Positions 13,404 through 21,440 of a DNA stretch of 22,075 nt are shown here, in pieces. The position numbers were made by a program, and so were the translations under genes. Position 1 is the first letter of the stretch, and every line of letters begins with the position of its first letter. Where the stretch lies: the NCBI GenBank assembly GCA_004556875.1, contig SFFP01000010.1, forward strand, positions 1-22,075, read 5' to 3'. Under the pieces are notes generated by a model. That model searched no databases and had not been told where the DNA came from. It worked only from the letters and a program-made list of their open reading frames with translations. The DNA comes from Ruminococcus flavefaciens. GTDB lineage: Bacteria > Bacillota_A > Clostridia > Oscillospirales > Ruminococcaceae.

Positions 13404-14390
13404 TCAGTATTCAAGTATTATTCCGCCGTAGGTAAGACCTGCTCCGAAGCCTATGAGAGCAAGCTTCTGACCGCGCTTTACAAGACCCTTTTCGATGCCC
13501 TCGCAAAGAGCCAGCGGTATCGAAGCACTGGAAGTATTTCCGTAATGGTCAAGGGTTATGATGAATTTATCCATAGACACATCCAGCTTTTTAGCGGCGG
13601 TCTCGATTATTCTTATATTAGCCTGATGAGGTATGAACCAGTCGATATCGTCCTTTGTAACGCCTATCTTTTCAGCAGCAAGCTCGAAGGACTTAGGCAG
13701 TGCCTGTGTTGCGAACTTGTATACCTCTTTGCCGTTCTGCTGGAGCTTGTGCATAGCCGACGGAGGGAACGGATCTTCAAAGCTGCTCTCAGTAGCTACC
13801 TCAGGTGCTGCGCTCAGTGACCTTGCAAAAAGGTGCTTTGCACCGCTTCCGTCAGAGCAAAGTGCAGACGAGAAGAGCTTGTCGCTTCTTTCCACTACTG
13901 CTGCTGCTGCGCCGTCACCGAAAAGTATACAGGTAGTCCTGTCTGTAAAATCAAGGAAGCGCGAAAGTGCTTCTGTTGCAACTACAAGAACATACTTCAG
14001 CGACTTGTCTGTTTCAAGGAAGCGTCTTGCCGTATCCGTTGCATAGACAAATCCCGAACAGGCTGCGCCGAGGTCAAAGGCTGCCGCATTGACAGCGCCC
14101 ACCTCATTCTGTATAACGCTTGCTGTACTCGGAGTAAGAAAATCCGATGTGATAGTACATGATATTACAAGACCGATCTCGGCAGGGTCTATTCCCGATG
14201 CCGCTATAGCTTTCTTGGCAGCCTCAGCTCCCATATACCATGCAGGCTCCCAGCCGGCCATAGGACGCTCTGTTATGCCCGTTCTTGTTCTTATCCACTC
14301 GTCGTTGGTCTCGATGAAACGGGTGAAGTCGTCGTTCTTCAATACCTGTTCGGGCACATATCTGCCCATTGCCAAAATGCTGATACCCAT
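13404..14390 (-). CDS. fabH: 3-oxoacyl-ACP synthase III FabH
   Basis: The 328-residue ketoacyl-ACP synthase III starts fatty acid synthesis by condensing an acyl-CoA primer with malonyl-ACP. The Cys-His-Asn triad is complete: Cys111 in DLGAACSGF, His255 in WFIPHQANIRI and Asn285 in DHYGNTSSAS. The N-terminal NDEWIRTRTGI at 29-39 and C-terminal GFGAGLTYGG are typical. The ATG at 14390 is chosen over an in-frame ATG 21 bases upstream because AAGGAG lies 7 bases before it. It is the first gene of the fatty acid operon, with a leader of about 127 bases. Whether it prefers acetyl-CoA or branched primers cannot be told from sequence. Confidence 0.97.
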   Translation of the reverse strand: MGISILAMGRYVPEQVLKNDDFTRFIETNDEWIRTRTGITERPMAGWEPAWYMGAEAAKKAIAASGIDPAEIGLVISCTITSDFLTPSTASVIQNEVGAVNAAAFDLGAACSGFVYATDTARRFLETDKSLKYVLVVATEALSRFLDFTDRTTCILFGDGAAAAVVERSDKLFSSALCSDGSGAKHLFARSLSAAPEVATESSFEDPFPPSAMHKLQQNGKEVYKFATQALPKSFELAAEKIGVTKDDIDWFIPHQANIRIIETAAKKLDVSMDKFIITLDHYGNTSSASIPLALCEGIEKGLVKRGQKLALIGFGAGLTYGGIILEY

Positions 14391-14470
14391 TAAAAAGCTC
14401 CTTAGAATCAATAAAATTATGTAAACATGGTTGTAAAAAACAAAAAATTGTGTTATAGTAATAGTGTTGG

Positions 14471-14484
14471 TGTATGTACATACA
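14471..14484. promoter_or_regulatory. Perfect 14-base palindrome in the fabH leader
   Basis: TGTATGTACATACA is its own reverse complement. It lies about 33-47 bases downstream of the predicted transcription start of the fab operon, a suitable place for a repressor operator or an RNA hairpin. The binding factor is unknown. Confidence 0.45.
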
Positions 14485-14524
14485 GGAAACTGCCCTTATA
14501 TGGACATAATACCACACATAATAT

Positions 14525-14553
14525 ATTGTAAATCATTTTGAGTTTTTTTGCAA
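14525..14553 (-). promoter_or_regulatory. Sigma-A promoter of the fabH-acpP operon
   Basis: On the minus strand TTGCAA (14553-14548) and TACAAT (14530-14525) are spaced by exactly 17 bases. The start of transcription would be near 14517. The upstream edge of the -35 box abuts the 11-bp dyad at 14553-14594, so a protein bound there would compete with RNA polymerase. Confidence 0.75.
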
Positions 14554-14633
14554 CGATATTTTGTCACTTTAGCGGTGCAAAATCAAAATATCGTCACTTC
14601 TCACAAATTTACAATACAACATTCAGATATTTT
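14553..14633. promoter_or_regulatory. Repeated GATATTTT sites in the fabH-fabD divergent region
   Basis: ACGATATTTTG (14553-14563) and its exact inverse CAAAATATCGT (14584-14594) form an 11-bp dyad with a 20-base centre. A third GATATTTT lies at 14626-14633 in the plus orientation. All three lie between the fabH promoter and the fabD start. Binding by a fatty acid regulator is inferred. No convincing sigma-A promoter was found for fabD in this stretch. Confidence 0.5.
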
Positions 14634-14678
14634 CACCATTGGTTTGTGTATAACACACAGAAAGGATGTTTTCAAATT

Positions 14679-15587
14679 ATGACAATTTCACTATTTTCAG
14701 GACAGGGTTCACAGTATGAGGGCATGGGAAAAGACATTGCGGAAGCAATGCCCGAGCTGGCAGAAGTCTATGAGACAGGTTCGGCTATTCTCGGCACTGA
14801 CTTAAAGGATATCTGCTTCAATGCTCCCCTTGATGAACTGTCAAGGACCATCAACTCTCAGCCTGCTATCATGGCTACTTCAATAGTATGCCTGAAAGCC
14901 GCACAGGCTAAGGGATTTACCTTCGACGGCGTTGCAGGTCACTCACTCGGTGAATACGCTGCCATGTACGCTTCGGGCATGATAAGCCTTGAGGACGCTT
15001 TCCGCCTTATAAAGGCAAGAGCTGCCGCTATGGAAGAGGCTACTGCTTCGGCTAAGGGCGCAATGGCTGCTATAATGAAAATAGCTCCTGAGGAAGTTGA
15101 AAGAGTGTGCAGCGAGGCTAAGGAATATGTTACCGCCGTAAACTACAACTCCCCTGTTCAGACAGTTATCGCAGGCACTCCCGAGGGCATCGCCGAGGTA
15201 AGCGAGGTATTCTCAGGCATGAAGGCAAGAGTTATCCCACTCAATGTTGCAGGTGCTTTCCATTCAAAGCTCATGCAGCCTGCTGCCGACAAATTTTACG
15301 AGACAGCAAAGACCATCACATTCAATGCTCCGCAGGTGAAGTATTACTCAAATCTCACAGGCGGCGAGCTTACAGACTTCTCGGACATGGCTTCTATGCT
15401 TGCTAAACACATTGTTTCTCCTGTTCGCTTCACTTCCGAGCTTGCTGCTATGCAGGAGGCAGGCGCAGACAAGTTTGTTGAATTCGGACCGGGAAGAACT
15501 CTCACAGGACTGGTCAAAAAGACTCTTAAAGACGTGACAGCTGTAAATGTTGAAAATCTTGAAACACTCGAAGGAGCTTTATCATGA
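14679..15587 (+). CDS. fabD: Malonyl-CoA:ACP transacylase FabD
   Basis: The 302-residue transacylase transfers malonyl from CoA to ACP, feeding both FabH and FabF. The nucleophile Ser89 lies in GHSLGEY, with the partner His195 in GAFHS; the FSGQGSQYEGMGKD N-terminus is the family signature. The frame is open for 47 codons upstream, but the ATG at 14679 is chosen because it begins the conserved region and follows an AAAGGA site. It heads a plus-strand operon, divergent from the rest of the fatty acid genes, and overlaps aroE by four bases (ATGA). This is the only fabD in the window, so the leftward operon depends on it. Confidence 0.96.
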   Translation: MTISLFSGQGSQYEGMGKDIAEAMPELAEVYETGSAILGTDLKDICFNAPLDELSRTINSQPAIMATSIVCLKAAQAKGFTFDGVAGHSLGEYAAMYASGMISLEDAFRLIKARAAAMEEATASAKGAMAAIMKIAPEEVERVCSEAKEYVTAVNYNSPVQTVIAGTPEGIAEVSEVFSGMKARVIPLNVAGAFHSKLMQPAADKFYETAKTITFNAPQVKYYSNLTGGELTDFSDMASMLAKHIVSPVRFTSELAAMQEAGADKFVEFGPGRTLTGLVKKTLKDVTAVNVENLETLEGALS

Positions 15588-16420
15588 ACAAATTTGCACT
15601 TATAGGTCACCCACTTGGACACTCTATGTCCCCTCTCATACACGAAAAACTCTTCGCTCTCAGCGGACTTGACGATACATCGTATGAGCTTATCGACATA
15701 GCTCCCGAAAAGATAGCAGAGAGCCGTGAGCTTCTCGAAAGTCTCCGCGGTCTCAACGTAACTATCCCCCACAAGCAGAACGTCATTCCGCTTCTTGACG
15801 AGCTTGCTGAAAGCGCTCTCCGCTATAATTCGGTAAACTGCATAAGCAACAACGGCGGAAAGCTTACAGGTTATAATACTGACTGCGACGGATTTCTCCG
15901 CTCCGCAGAGCTTCTCCCTATCAGCGGCAATGTGGCTATCCTCGGCTGCGGCGGCGTAGGAAGAATGATAGCTATAGAAGTTGCTCGTCACGGCGGCAGC
16001 ATTACTCTCGCTGTCATCCCTCAGGACTTCAAAAATGCTCAGCTTCTCATGGCTGAGATACTTGCAAAGTGCAGCGACGCTTGCGTCAAGATCGTTGACA
16101 TCTCAACACTCGAAGGAAACTTTGACCTGCTCATAAACGCTACTCCTGTAGGTATGTATCCTAAAGTCGATGCCTGCGCTGTAAGCGACACTATCATCGA
16201 AAACTCTCTCAGCGTATTCGACGTTATCTATAACCCCACAGAGACGCTTCTCATGAAGAAGGCTCGCGCTATGGGCAAAACAGCTGTGGGCGGAGCTTCT
16301 ATGCTCGTATATCAGGCTGTAAAGGCTCACGAGATATGGTACGGCGGAAAATTTGCCGCCGAGGATATCTCAAAGATAATCATCGACGTTGAAAACGCTG
16401 TTGACAGCATGAACAAGTAA
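15584..16420 (+). CDS. aroE: Shikimate dehydrogenase (NADP+)
   Basis: The 278-residue enzyme reduces 3-dehydroshikimate to shikimate in aromatic amino acid synthesis. The shikimate-binding segments GHSMSP at 12-17, NVTIPHK with catalytic Lys64, and NTDCDGF with Asp100 are all present, followed by the NADP-binding GCGGVGR loop at 121-127. Its ATG overlaps the fabD stop codon, so translation is coupled to fabD. The shikimate kinase gene lies two genes downstream, with a GNAT gene between. No other aro genes are in the window. Confidence 0.95.
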   Translation: MNKFALIGHPLGHSMSPLIHEKLFALSGLDDTSYELIDIAPEKIAESRELLESLRGLNVTIPHKQNVIPLLDELAESALRYNSVNCISNNGGKLTGYNTDCDGFLRSAELLPISGNVAILGCGGVGRMIAIEVARHGGSITLAVIPQDFKNAQLLMAEILAKCSDACVKIVDISTLEGNFDLLINATPVGMYPKVDACAVSDTIIENSLSVFDVIYNPTETLLMKKARAMGKTAVGGASMLVYQAVKAHEIWYGGKFAAEDISKIIIDVENAVDSMNK

Positions 16421-16422
16421 TT

Positions 16423-16875
16423 ATGATAAGACCTGCTAAAGCCTGCGATTCATCACGTATCGCCGAAATAATAATCACTAACTACCGCGTTAATTTCTAT
16501 CCTTTTTTCCTCAATGACGACTACTACTTCAGCGAGCTGAATGTAGTGGATATGGCTTCGGAATACGCAGAAGGCTCAGAAGAACTGAAAAACACATGGG
16601 TATTCGATGACTGCGGCGTAGTCAAGGGCATTGTCCGTGTCAAAGGCGACGAGATAGAAAAGCTCTTTGTTGAACCGCAGTTTCAGAATATGCACATAGG
16701 TCAGGCTCTGCTTGACTATGCTGTGACCGAACTTAACGCATCATGGCTTTGGGTACTTGAATACAATATCCGTGCAAAGAATTTCTATAAGCGCAATGGC
16801 TTTGAGCCTACAGGCGATAAAATCATAGAGGACGACTGGGTGCCCCTTACAAAGCTTGCACGTAAAGGAGAATAA
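16423..16875 (+). CDS. GNAT family N-acetyltransferase
   Basis: This is a 150-residue acetyltransferase of the GNAT superfamily, recognised by the acetyl-CoA loop LFVEPQFQNMHIGQALLDYA (about 86-105, with Q-N-M-H-I-G in place of the usual Q/R-x-x-G-x-G/A) and the closing NIRAKNFYKRNGFEPTG segment. It starts two bases after aroE and ends one base before aroK, so it is part of this operon. There is no clear ribosome site of its own, which suggests coupling to aroE. The substrate is unknown; the family includes small-molecule and protein acetylases. Confidence 0.88.
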   Translation: MIRPAKACDSSRIAEIIITNYRVNFYPFFLNDDYYFSELNVVDMASEYAEGSEELKNTWVFDDCGVVKGIVRVKGDEIEKLFVEPQFQNMHIGQALLDYAVTELNASWLWVLEYNIRAKNFYKRNGFEPTGDKIIEDDWVPLTKLARKGE

Positions 16876-16876
16876 T

Positions 16877-17374
16877 ATGACTGTATTTTTATGCGGCTTT
16901 ATGGGCTGCGGAAAATCAACTATTGGAAAGCTTGCGGCTAAAAAGCTTGGCTGCGGCTTCTGCGACACCGACGACATCATCGTAAGGACACTCGAAATGA
17001 CAATACCCGAGATATTCGAGAAAAAAGGCGAACCTTTCTTCCGTCAGACAGAGGCTGAGATAGTCAAGTCTCTCTGCGGCAAGACTACTGTTGCTGCCTG
17101 CGGAGGCGGTGCTATGCTCAATCCCGATACAGCAAAGGCTGCCAAAGACGCAGGTGCGGCTGTTATTTTCCTCGATGTTCCTTTTGAGACCTGCTATGAG
17201 CGCATCAAGAACGACTCTAACCGCCCTATCGTTGTAAACTCAACAAAGGAGCAGCTGGAAGAGCTTTACAATTCGCGCAGAGATGTATATATCAGACACT
17301 CTACTATCAGACTGGAATGCAGCGGAAGTCCCGTTGAAAACGCAGACAAGATAGCCGAAGCCCTCAGAAAGTGA
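16877..17374 (+). CDS. aroK: Shikimate kinase
   Basis: The 165-residue shikimate kinase phosphorylates shikimate to shikimate-3-phosphate with ATP. It has the Walker A loop GFMGCGKST at 7-15, the shikimate-binding Asp32 in DTDD, Arg56 in FFRQTEAEI, the CGGGA segment at 75-79, and an NRPI lid near 120. The frame is open further upstream, but the ATG at 16877 is chosen because GGAG lies 6 bases before it and the family starts this way. It begins one base after the GNAT stop codon. Together with AroE it covers two consecutive steps of the pathway. Confidence 0.95.
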   Translation: MTVFLCGFMGCGKSTIGKLAAKKLGCGFCDTDDIIVRTLEMTIPEIFEKKGEPFFRQTEAEIVKSLCGKTTVAACGGGAMLNPDTAKAAKDAGAAVIFLDVPFETCYERIKNDSNRPIVVNSTKEQLEELYNSRRDVYIRHSTIRLECSGSPVENADKIAEALRK

Positions 17375-17380
17375 GAAAAT

Positions 17381-18550
17381 ATGCTTATCTATAACGCTGA
17401 AATTCATACTATGGACTCTTTGGGAGTCATCGCAAACGGCTGGATAGAAACCGAAAACGGCAAGATAAAGGCTTTGGGCGAGGGTTCTCCTGCGGAAATA
17501 CCTGCCGACAGCATCAACGCTCAGGGCGGACTCCTTATGCCGGGATTTATCGACGCTCATACCCACTTAGGCATTATCGAGGACGGTCTTGACTTTGAGG
17601 GTGACGACTGCAACGAGGCTACCGACCCATTCACTCCTCAGATGAGAGCTATCGACGGTATCAATCCTTTCGACCGCTGCTTTGAGGAAGCACGTATGCG
17701 CGGTATTACCGCCGTTGCTTCAAGCCCCGGAAGTGCCAATGCCTGCGGCGGAGAGATTGCTGCTATAAAGACAAACGGCAGACGCATAGATGATATGCTC
17801 ATCAAGAACTGCGGCATCAAATTCGCTCTCGGTGAAAATCCCAAAAATGTCTACAACGGACGTGAGGAGACTCCCGTTACGCGCATGGCGATAACCGCTC
17901 TCATACGCGAGGGACTTTACAAGGCTCGCCGCTATGTTCACGATATGGACAGCTATTACTCCGACAGCGAGAATTATGACCCGCCTGAGTACGATATCAA
18001 GTGCGAGGCTCTCATGCCTCTCCTTGAACGCAAGATAAAGGCTTTCTTCCACTGCCACCGCGCAGACGACATCTGTACGGCTATGCGCATAGCTTCGGAA
18101 TTTGCCCTTGACCCTGTCATTATCCACGGCACTGAGGGACATAAGATAGCCGACATAATCGCCGAGGAAAAGATACCTGTCATCTGCGGTCCTATAATCT
18201 GTGACCGCTGCAAGCCCGAAATGCGCGGACTCGAACTGAAAAACGCTTCCATACTCCACGAAAGCGGCGCTAAGATAGCTATCTGCACAGACCATACAGT
18301 TATACCCATACAGTATCTCCCACTCTCCGCTCAGGCTGCGGTAAAGGGAGGCCTCAGCTTCGATGAAGCTATAAAAACTCTTACCGTAAACCCTGCCGAG
18401 ATACTCGGCATTGATGATACAACAGGCTCACTCAGAAATGGTAAAGATGCTGACTTGCAGCTCTACAGAAAGGGTGACAATCCACTCGACCTTATGTGTG
18501 AACCTGTCCTCGTAATGGTAAGCGGCGATATCTGCCGCAGGGAGGTATAA
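17381..18550 (+). CDS. Amidohydrolase superfamily protein (imidazolonepropionase-like)
   Basis: This is a 389-residue metal-dependent hydrolase of the amidohydrolase TIM-barrel superfamily. The first metal site HTH is His60-Thr-His62 in PGFIDAHTHLG. Later ligands are likely His224/His226 (FHCHRADD) and His249 (IIHGTEGH), with the catalytic Asp304 in CTDHTV. The N-terminal and C-terminal beta-sandwich segments (NAEIHTM ... GLLMPGF and NGKDADLQLY) are as in the family. The substrate is unknown: the closest general look is imidazolonepropionase/dihydroorotase-like, but no specific signature is present. It begins 6 bases after aroK and ends one base before the dockerin gene, in the same operon. 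Confidence 0.88.
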   Translation: MLIYNAEIHTMDSLGVIANGWIETENGKIKALGEGSPAEIPADSINAQGGLLMPGFIDAHTHLGIIEDGLDFEGDDCNEATDPFTPQMRAIDGINPFDRCFEEARMRGITAVASSPGSANACGGEIAAIKTNGRRIDDMLIKNCGIKFALGENPKNVYNGREETPVTRMAITALIREGLYKARRYVHDMDSYYSDSENYDPPEYDIKCEALMPLLERKIKAFFHCHRADDICTAMRIASEFALDPVIIHGTEGHKIADIIAEEKIPVICGPIICDRCKPEMRGLELKNASILHESGAKIAICTDHTVIPIQYLPLSAQAAVKGGLSFDEAIKTLTVNPAEILGIDDTTGSLRNGKDADLQLYRKGDNPLDLMCEPVLVMVSGDICRREV

Positions 18551-18551
18551 A

Positions 18552-19766
18552 ATGAAAAGGTGGTTCTCAGCTGTTGCTGCCGCTGCTGTGATATTCAGCG
18601 GTACTATTGCGGCATCTCCTGCCGCTGTATACGCTGAAACAGCTTCCGAAGGCTATGTTATGAGCTATACCGTCAACAACAAAGAGGTCTGCATCACAGG
18701 CTGCAGCGGAAATGATATCATGCTGTATATCCCGTCTGAGCTTGACGGCTGCCCTGTTACGTCCATTGCCGAAAACGCTTTCAGCGGAAACAGCGATATC
18801 ACCATATGCAGTATCCCCGACAGCGTAAAGTCCATAGGCGCAAGAGCCTTTAGTGCCTGCCCTAAGCTGACTACAATAATGCTCGGAAGCAGTGTTGCCG
18901 AGATAGGCGATTACGCGTTTACCGCCTGCCCGTCACTGCTGTATATCAACGTCAGCGATGCCAACAAGAAATACAGCAACATCAACAGCTGTCTCTACGA
19001 AAACGGTGATACTCTCCTGCTTTATGCAGGCGATAAGGACGCTAAGGTCTATGAAAAGACAAAAACCATACGCAAGGGTGCATTCTTCGGAAAGGCTGAC
19101 ATCACTTCCGTATCTCTGCCCGACAGCGTAAAAACCATTGACGACCACGCATTTTCAGGCTGTCTCTCCATGACTGAAATTACTATTCCCGATTCCGTAA
19201 CAAAGCTTGGAAAAGGCTGCTTTATGAGCTGCAATTCGCTGAAAAGTGCAAGTATCGGCAGTTCAGTGCCCGAGATACCCGAAAACTGCTTTCATTCCTG
19301 CACATCTCTGTGCGATATCACCATTCCCGAAAATATCACTTCTATAGGCGACAATGCCTTTTACAGCTGTGCCGATATCAGCGGCATTTACATACCGCCG
19401 ACAGTGAAAACCATCGGCAGTGACGCTGTTGGAAAGCGCTATGATACACGCGCAAACGCCTCAGAAAGTATCTACGGATTTCAGATACGGGGCGAAAAAG
19501 GATCTGCCGCCGAGAAGTACGCTTCGCAGCACGATATCGCCTTTTCAAATGGTAAAAACACATTGGGAGATGTAAACAGCGACGGCAAAACAGACTCCGT
19601 TGACGCTTCGGCTATACTTGCCGAATATGCTCTTGTATCATCTGGAAAAAACGGCAAATTCACCGCTGAACAGTCAAAAAATGCCGACTGGAACGGCGAT
19701 GGCAAGGTGGATTCTATCGACGCTTCGTCAATACTCAAAGAATATGCGAGACTGCAAACGCTTTAA
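18552..19766 (+). CDS. Secreted BspA-type leucine-rich-repeat protein with C-terminal type I dockerin
   Basis: This is a 404-residue exported protein. A signal peptide (Lys2-Arg3, hydrophobic 4-22, likely cleavage after VYA28) is followed by about eight BspA-like leucine-rich repeats (roughly 50-310), recognisable by recurring I-P-D-S-V-x-x-I-G-x-x-A-F-x-x-C units. The last 66 residues (339-404) are a type I dockerin with two calcium-binding F-hand loops: D340-x-N342-x-D344-G-x-x-D348-x-x-D351 and D379-x-N381-x-D383-G-x-x-D387-x-x-D390. It should therefore dock to a cohesin on a cellulosome scaffoldin outside the cell. GGAGG lies 6 bases before the ATG, one base after the amidohydrolase stop. 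A secreted cellulosome-type protein tied to an intracellular biosynthetic operon is unusual. The binding target is unknown. Confidence 0.93.
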   Translation: MKRWFSAVAAAAVIFSGTIAASPAAVYAETASEGYVMSYTVNNKEVCITGCSGNDIMLYIPSELDGCPVTSIAENAFSGNSDITICSIPDSVKSIGARAFSACPKLTTIMLGSSVAEIGDYAFTACPSLLYINVSDANKKYSNINSCLYENGDTLLLYAGDKDAKVYEKTKTIRKGAFFGKADITSVSLPDSVKTIDDHAFSGCLSMTEITIPDSVTKLGKGCFMSCNSLKSASIGSSVPEIPENCFHSCTSLCDITIPENITSIGDNAFYSCADISGIYIPPTVKTIGSDAVGKRYDTRANASESIYGFQIRGEKGSAAEKYASQHDIAFSNGKNTLGDVNSDGKTDSVDASAILAEYALVSSGKNGKFTAEQSKNADWNGDGKVDSIDASSILKEYARLQTL

Positions 19767-19860
19767 CACTGAGTTACTTTAATATAACAAATTGCTTTTT
19801 TCGCCAAAACCCGACCTTTTTTGAACAAAAAATTTCTATGACCGCAAATCGCCCAAACTA

Positions 19861-19889
19861 TTGACATAAGCCGCGAAAAATAGTATCAT
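19861..19889 (+). promoter_or_regulatory. Sigma-A promoter of guaB
   Basis: A perfect -35 TTGACA (19861-19866) and a -10 TATCAT (19884-19889) are spaced by exactly 17 bases, giving a leader of about 27 bases. The leader is too short for a riboswitch. No clear terminator separates it from the dockerin gene, so some read-through is possible. Confidence 0.85.
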
Positions 19890-19923
19890 TAAAGTTAATA
19901 TCAATGCAAGGAGGAATTTTATT

Positions 19924-21396
19924 ATGCTGACCGACATGAACAGCAAATTTCAGAAGGAAGGTCTTACCTTCGATGATGTGCTGCTGATACCTGCTGAATC
20001 AAATGTTACTCCCAACATGATCCAGATCGGTACACAGCTCACAAAAACCGTCCGTCTCAATACTCCTATTATGACCGCAGCTATGGACACCGTTACAGAT
20101 TCACGTATGGCTATCGCTATCGCTCGTGAGGGTGGTATCGGTATCATCCACAAGAATATGTCCATCGAGCAGCAGGCTGACGAAGTAGACAAGGTAAAGA
20201 GAAGCGAAAACGGCGTTATCGTTAATCCATTCTCTCTTACCGAGGATCATATCGTTGCCGATGCGGACGAGCTTATGGGCAAATTCAAGATCTCAGGCGT
20301 TCCGATCGTTGACGGAAACGGCAAGCTCGTTGGTATCATCACTAACAGAGATATGCGCTTCCTCACAGACTTCAACGCTAAGATCTCAGAAGTAATGACT
20401 AAGGACAACCTTATCACAGCTCCTGTTGGTACAACTCTGGAGCAGGCTCAGGAAATTCTCCGTGCACACAAGATCGAAAAGCTCCCACTCGTTGATGAGG
20501 CAGGCTACCTCAAGGGACTTATCACTATCAAGGATATCGAAAAGTCAGTTCAGTATCCTAATTCTGCCCGTGACAGCAAGGGCAGACTCCTCTGCGGCGC
20601 TGCTATCGGCGTTACAGCAAACGTTCTCGAAAGAGCAAAGGCTCTTATCGACGCTCAGGCTGACGTTCTCGTTCTCGACTCAGCTCACGGCCACAGCGCT
20701 AACATCATCAAGTGCCTGAAAATGGTCAAGGAAGCATTCCCTAAGATACCTGTTATCGCAGGAAATATCGCTACTGCTGAGGCTGCTGAAGCTCTTATCG
20801 CAGCAGGTGCTGACTGTCTCAAGGTCGGTATCGGACCCGGTTCTATCTGTACTACCCGTGTAGTTGCAGGTATCGGTGTTCCGCAGATAACTGCTGTTTA
20901 TGATGTTGCCTGCGTTGCTCAGAAGTATGGTATCCCTGTTATCGCTGACGGCGGTATCAAGTATTCAGGCGATATCGTCAAGGCTCTTGCCGCTGGTGCT
21001 AACGTTGTAATGCTCGGCTCACTCCTTGCAGGCTGTGCAGAAGCTCCAGGCGAAACAGAGATCTATCAGGGTCGTCAGTTCAAGGTTTACAGAGGTATGG
21101 GAAGCCTCGGTGCTATGGCAAACGGCTCTAAGGACAGATACTTCCAGGAGGGCGCTAAGAAGCTCGTTCCTGAGGGCGTTGAAGGTCGTGTACCTTTCAA
21201 GGGTCCTGTTGCTGATACTATATTCCAGCTCGTGGGCGGTATCCGTTCGGGTATGGGATACTGCGGCTGTGTAGACATTCCTACACTTCATGAAAAGGCT
21301 AAGTTCATCCGTATCACAGGCGCAGGCCTTAAAGAGAGCCACCCACATGATATCTATATCACTAAGGAAGCTCCTAACTATTCAACTCAGATATAA
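19924..21396 (+). CDS. guaB: IMP dehydrogenase
   Basis: The 490-residue IMP dehydrogenase oxidises IMP to XMP with NAD, the committed step to guanine nucleotides. It has the TIM-barrel N-terminus FDDVLLIPAES, two CBS domains (about 95-210, including ISEVMTKDNLITAPVGTTLEQA), the catalytic loop GPGSICTTR with Cys309, the phosphate-binding GG motif (DGGIKYSGDI), GSLLAGCAEAPGE and the mobile flap with KDRYFQEG. The ATG at 19924 has AGGAGG 9 bases upstream. It forms its own transcription unit between a consensus promoter and a strong terminator. Codon use is noticeably biased to C-ending codons (ATC, CTC, GTT), as expected of a highly expressed gene. Confidence 0.97.
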   Translation: MLTDMNSKFQKEGLTFDDVLLIPAESNVTPNMIQIGTQLTKTVRLNTPIMTAAMDTVTDSRMAIAIAREGGIGIIHKNMSIEQQADEVDKVKRSENGVIVNPFSLTEDHIVADADELMGKFKISGVPIVDGNGKLVGIITNRDMRFLTDFNAKISEVMTKDNLITAPVGTTLEQAQEILRAHKIEKLPLVDEAGYLKGLITIKDIEKSVQYPNSARDSKGRLLCGAAIGVTANVLERAKALIDAQADVLVLDSAHGHSANIIKCLKMVKEAFPKIPVIAGNIATAEAAEALIAAGADCLKVGIGPGSICTTRVVAGIGVPQITAVYDVACVAQKYGIPVIADGGIKYSGDIVKALAAGANVVMLGSLLAGCAEAPGETEIYQGRQFKVYRGMGSLGAMANGSKDRYFQEGAKKLVPEGVEGRVPFKGPVADTIFQLVGGIRSGMGYCGCVDIPTLHEKAKFIRITGAGLKESHPHDIYITKEAPNYSTQI

Positions 21397-21408
21397 AATT
21401 GTAAAAGC

Positions 21409-21440
21409 AAAGGCGGACTTAATGTCCGCCTTTTATTTTT
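21409..21440 (+). terminator. Bidirectional terminator between guaB and the convergent membrane gene
   Basis: A perfect 10-bp stem AAAGGCGGAC / GTCCGCCTTT with a 5-base loop is followed on the plus strand by TTTTATTTTT. On the minus strand the hairpin is followed by a shorter TTTGCTTTT tract, and its stem reaches into the stop codon of the convergent gene. It can serve both strands. Confidence 0.92.

Noticed and set aside
14610..14654. fabD promoter using TACAAT (14610-14615) or TATAAC (14649-14654)
   Set aside because: Neither has an acceptable -35 box 16-18 bases upstream, and the second would place the start of transcription on the ribosome site.
14391..14678. FapR or FabT operator
   Set aside because: No match to the FapR or FabT consensus palindromes as I know them was found by eye; the dyads present have a different sequence.
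15344..15991. 215-codon minus-strand open frame
   Set aside because: It is the shadow of fabD and aroE, both well supported on the plus strand.
17720..18295. 191-codon minus-strand open frame
   Set aside because: It is antisense to the amidohydrolase and shows no ribosome site or family features.
19767..19923. Possible purine riboswitch ahead of guaB
   Set aside because: The transcript leader from the consensus promoter is only about 27 bases and no conserved junction or terminator fold is visible.
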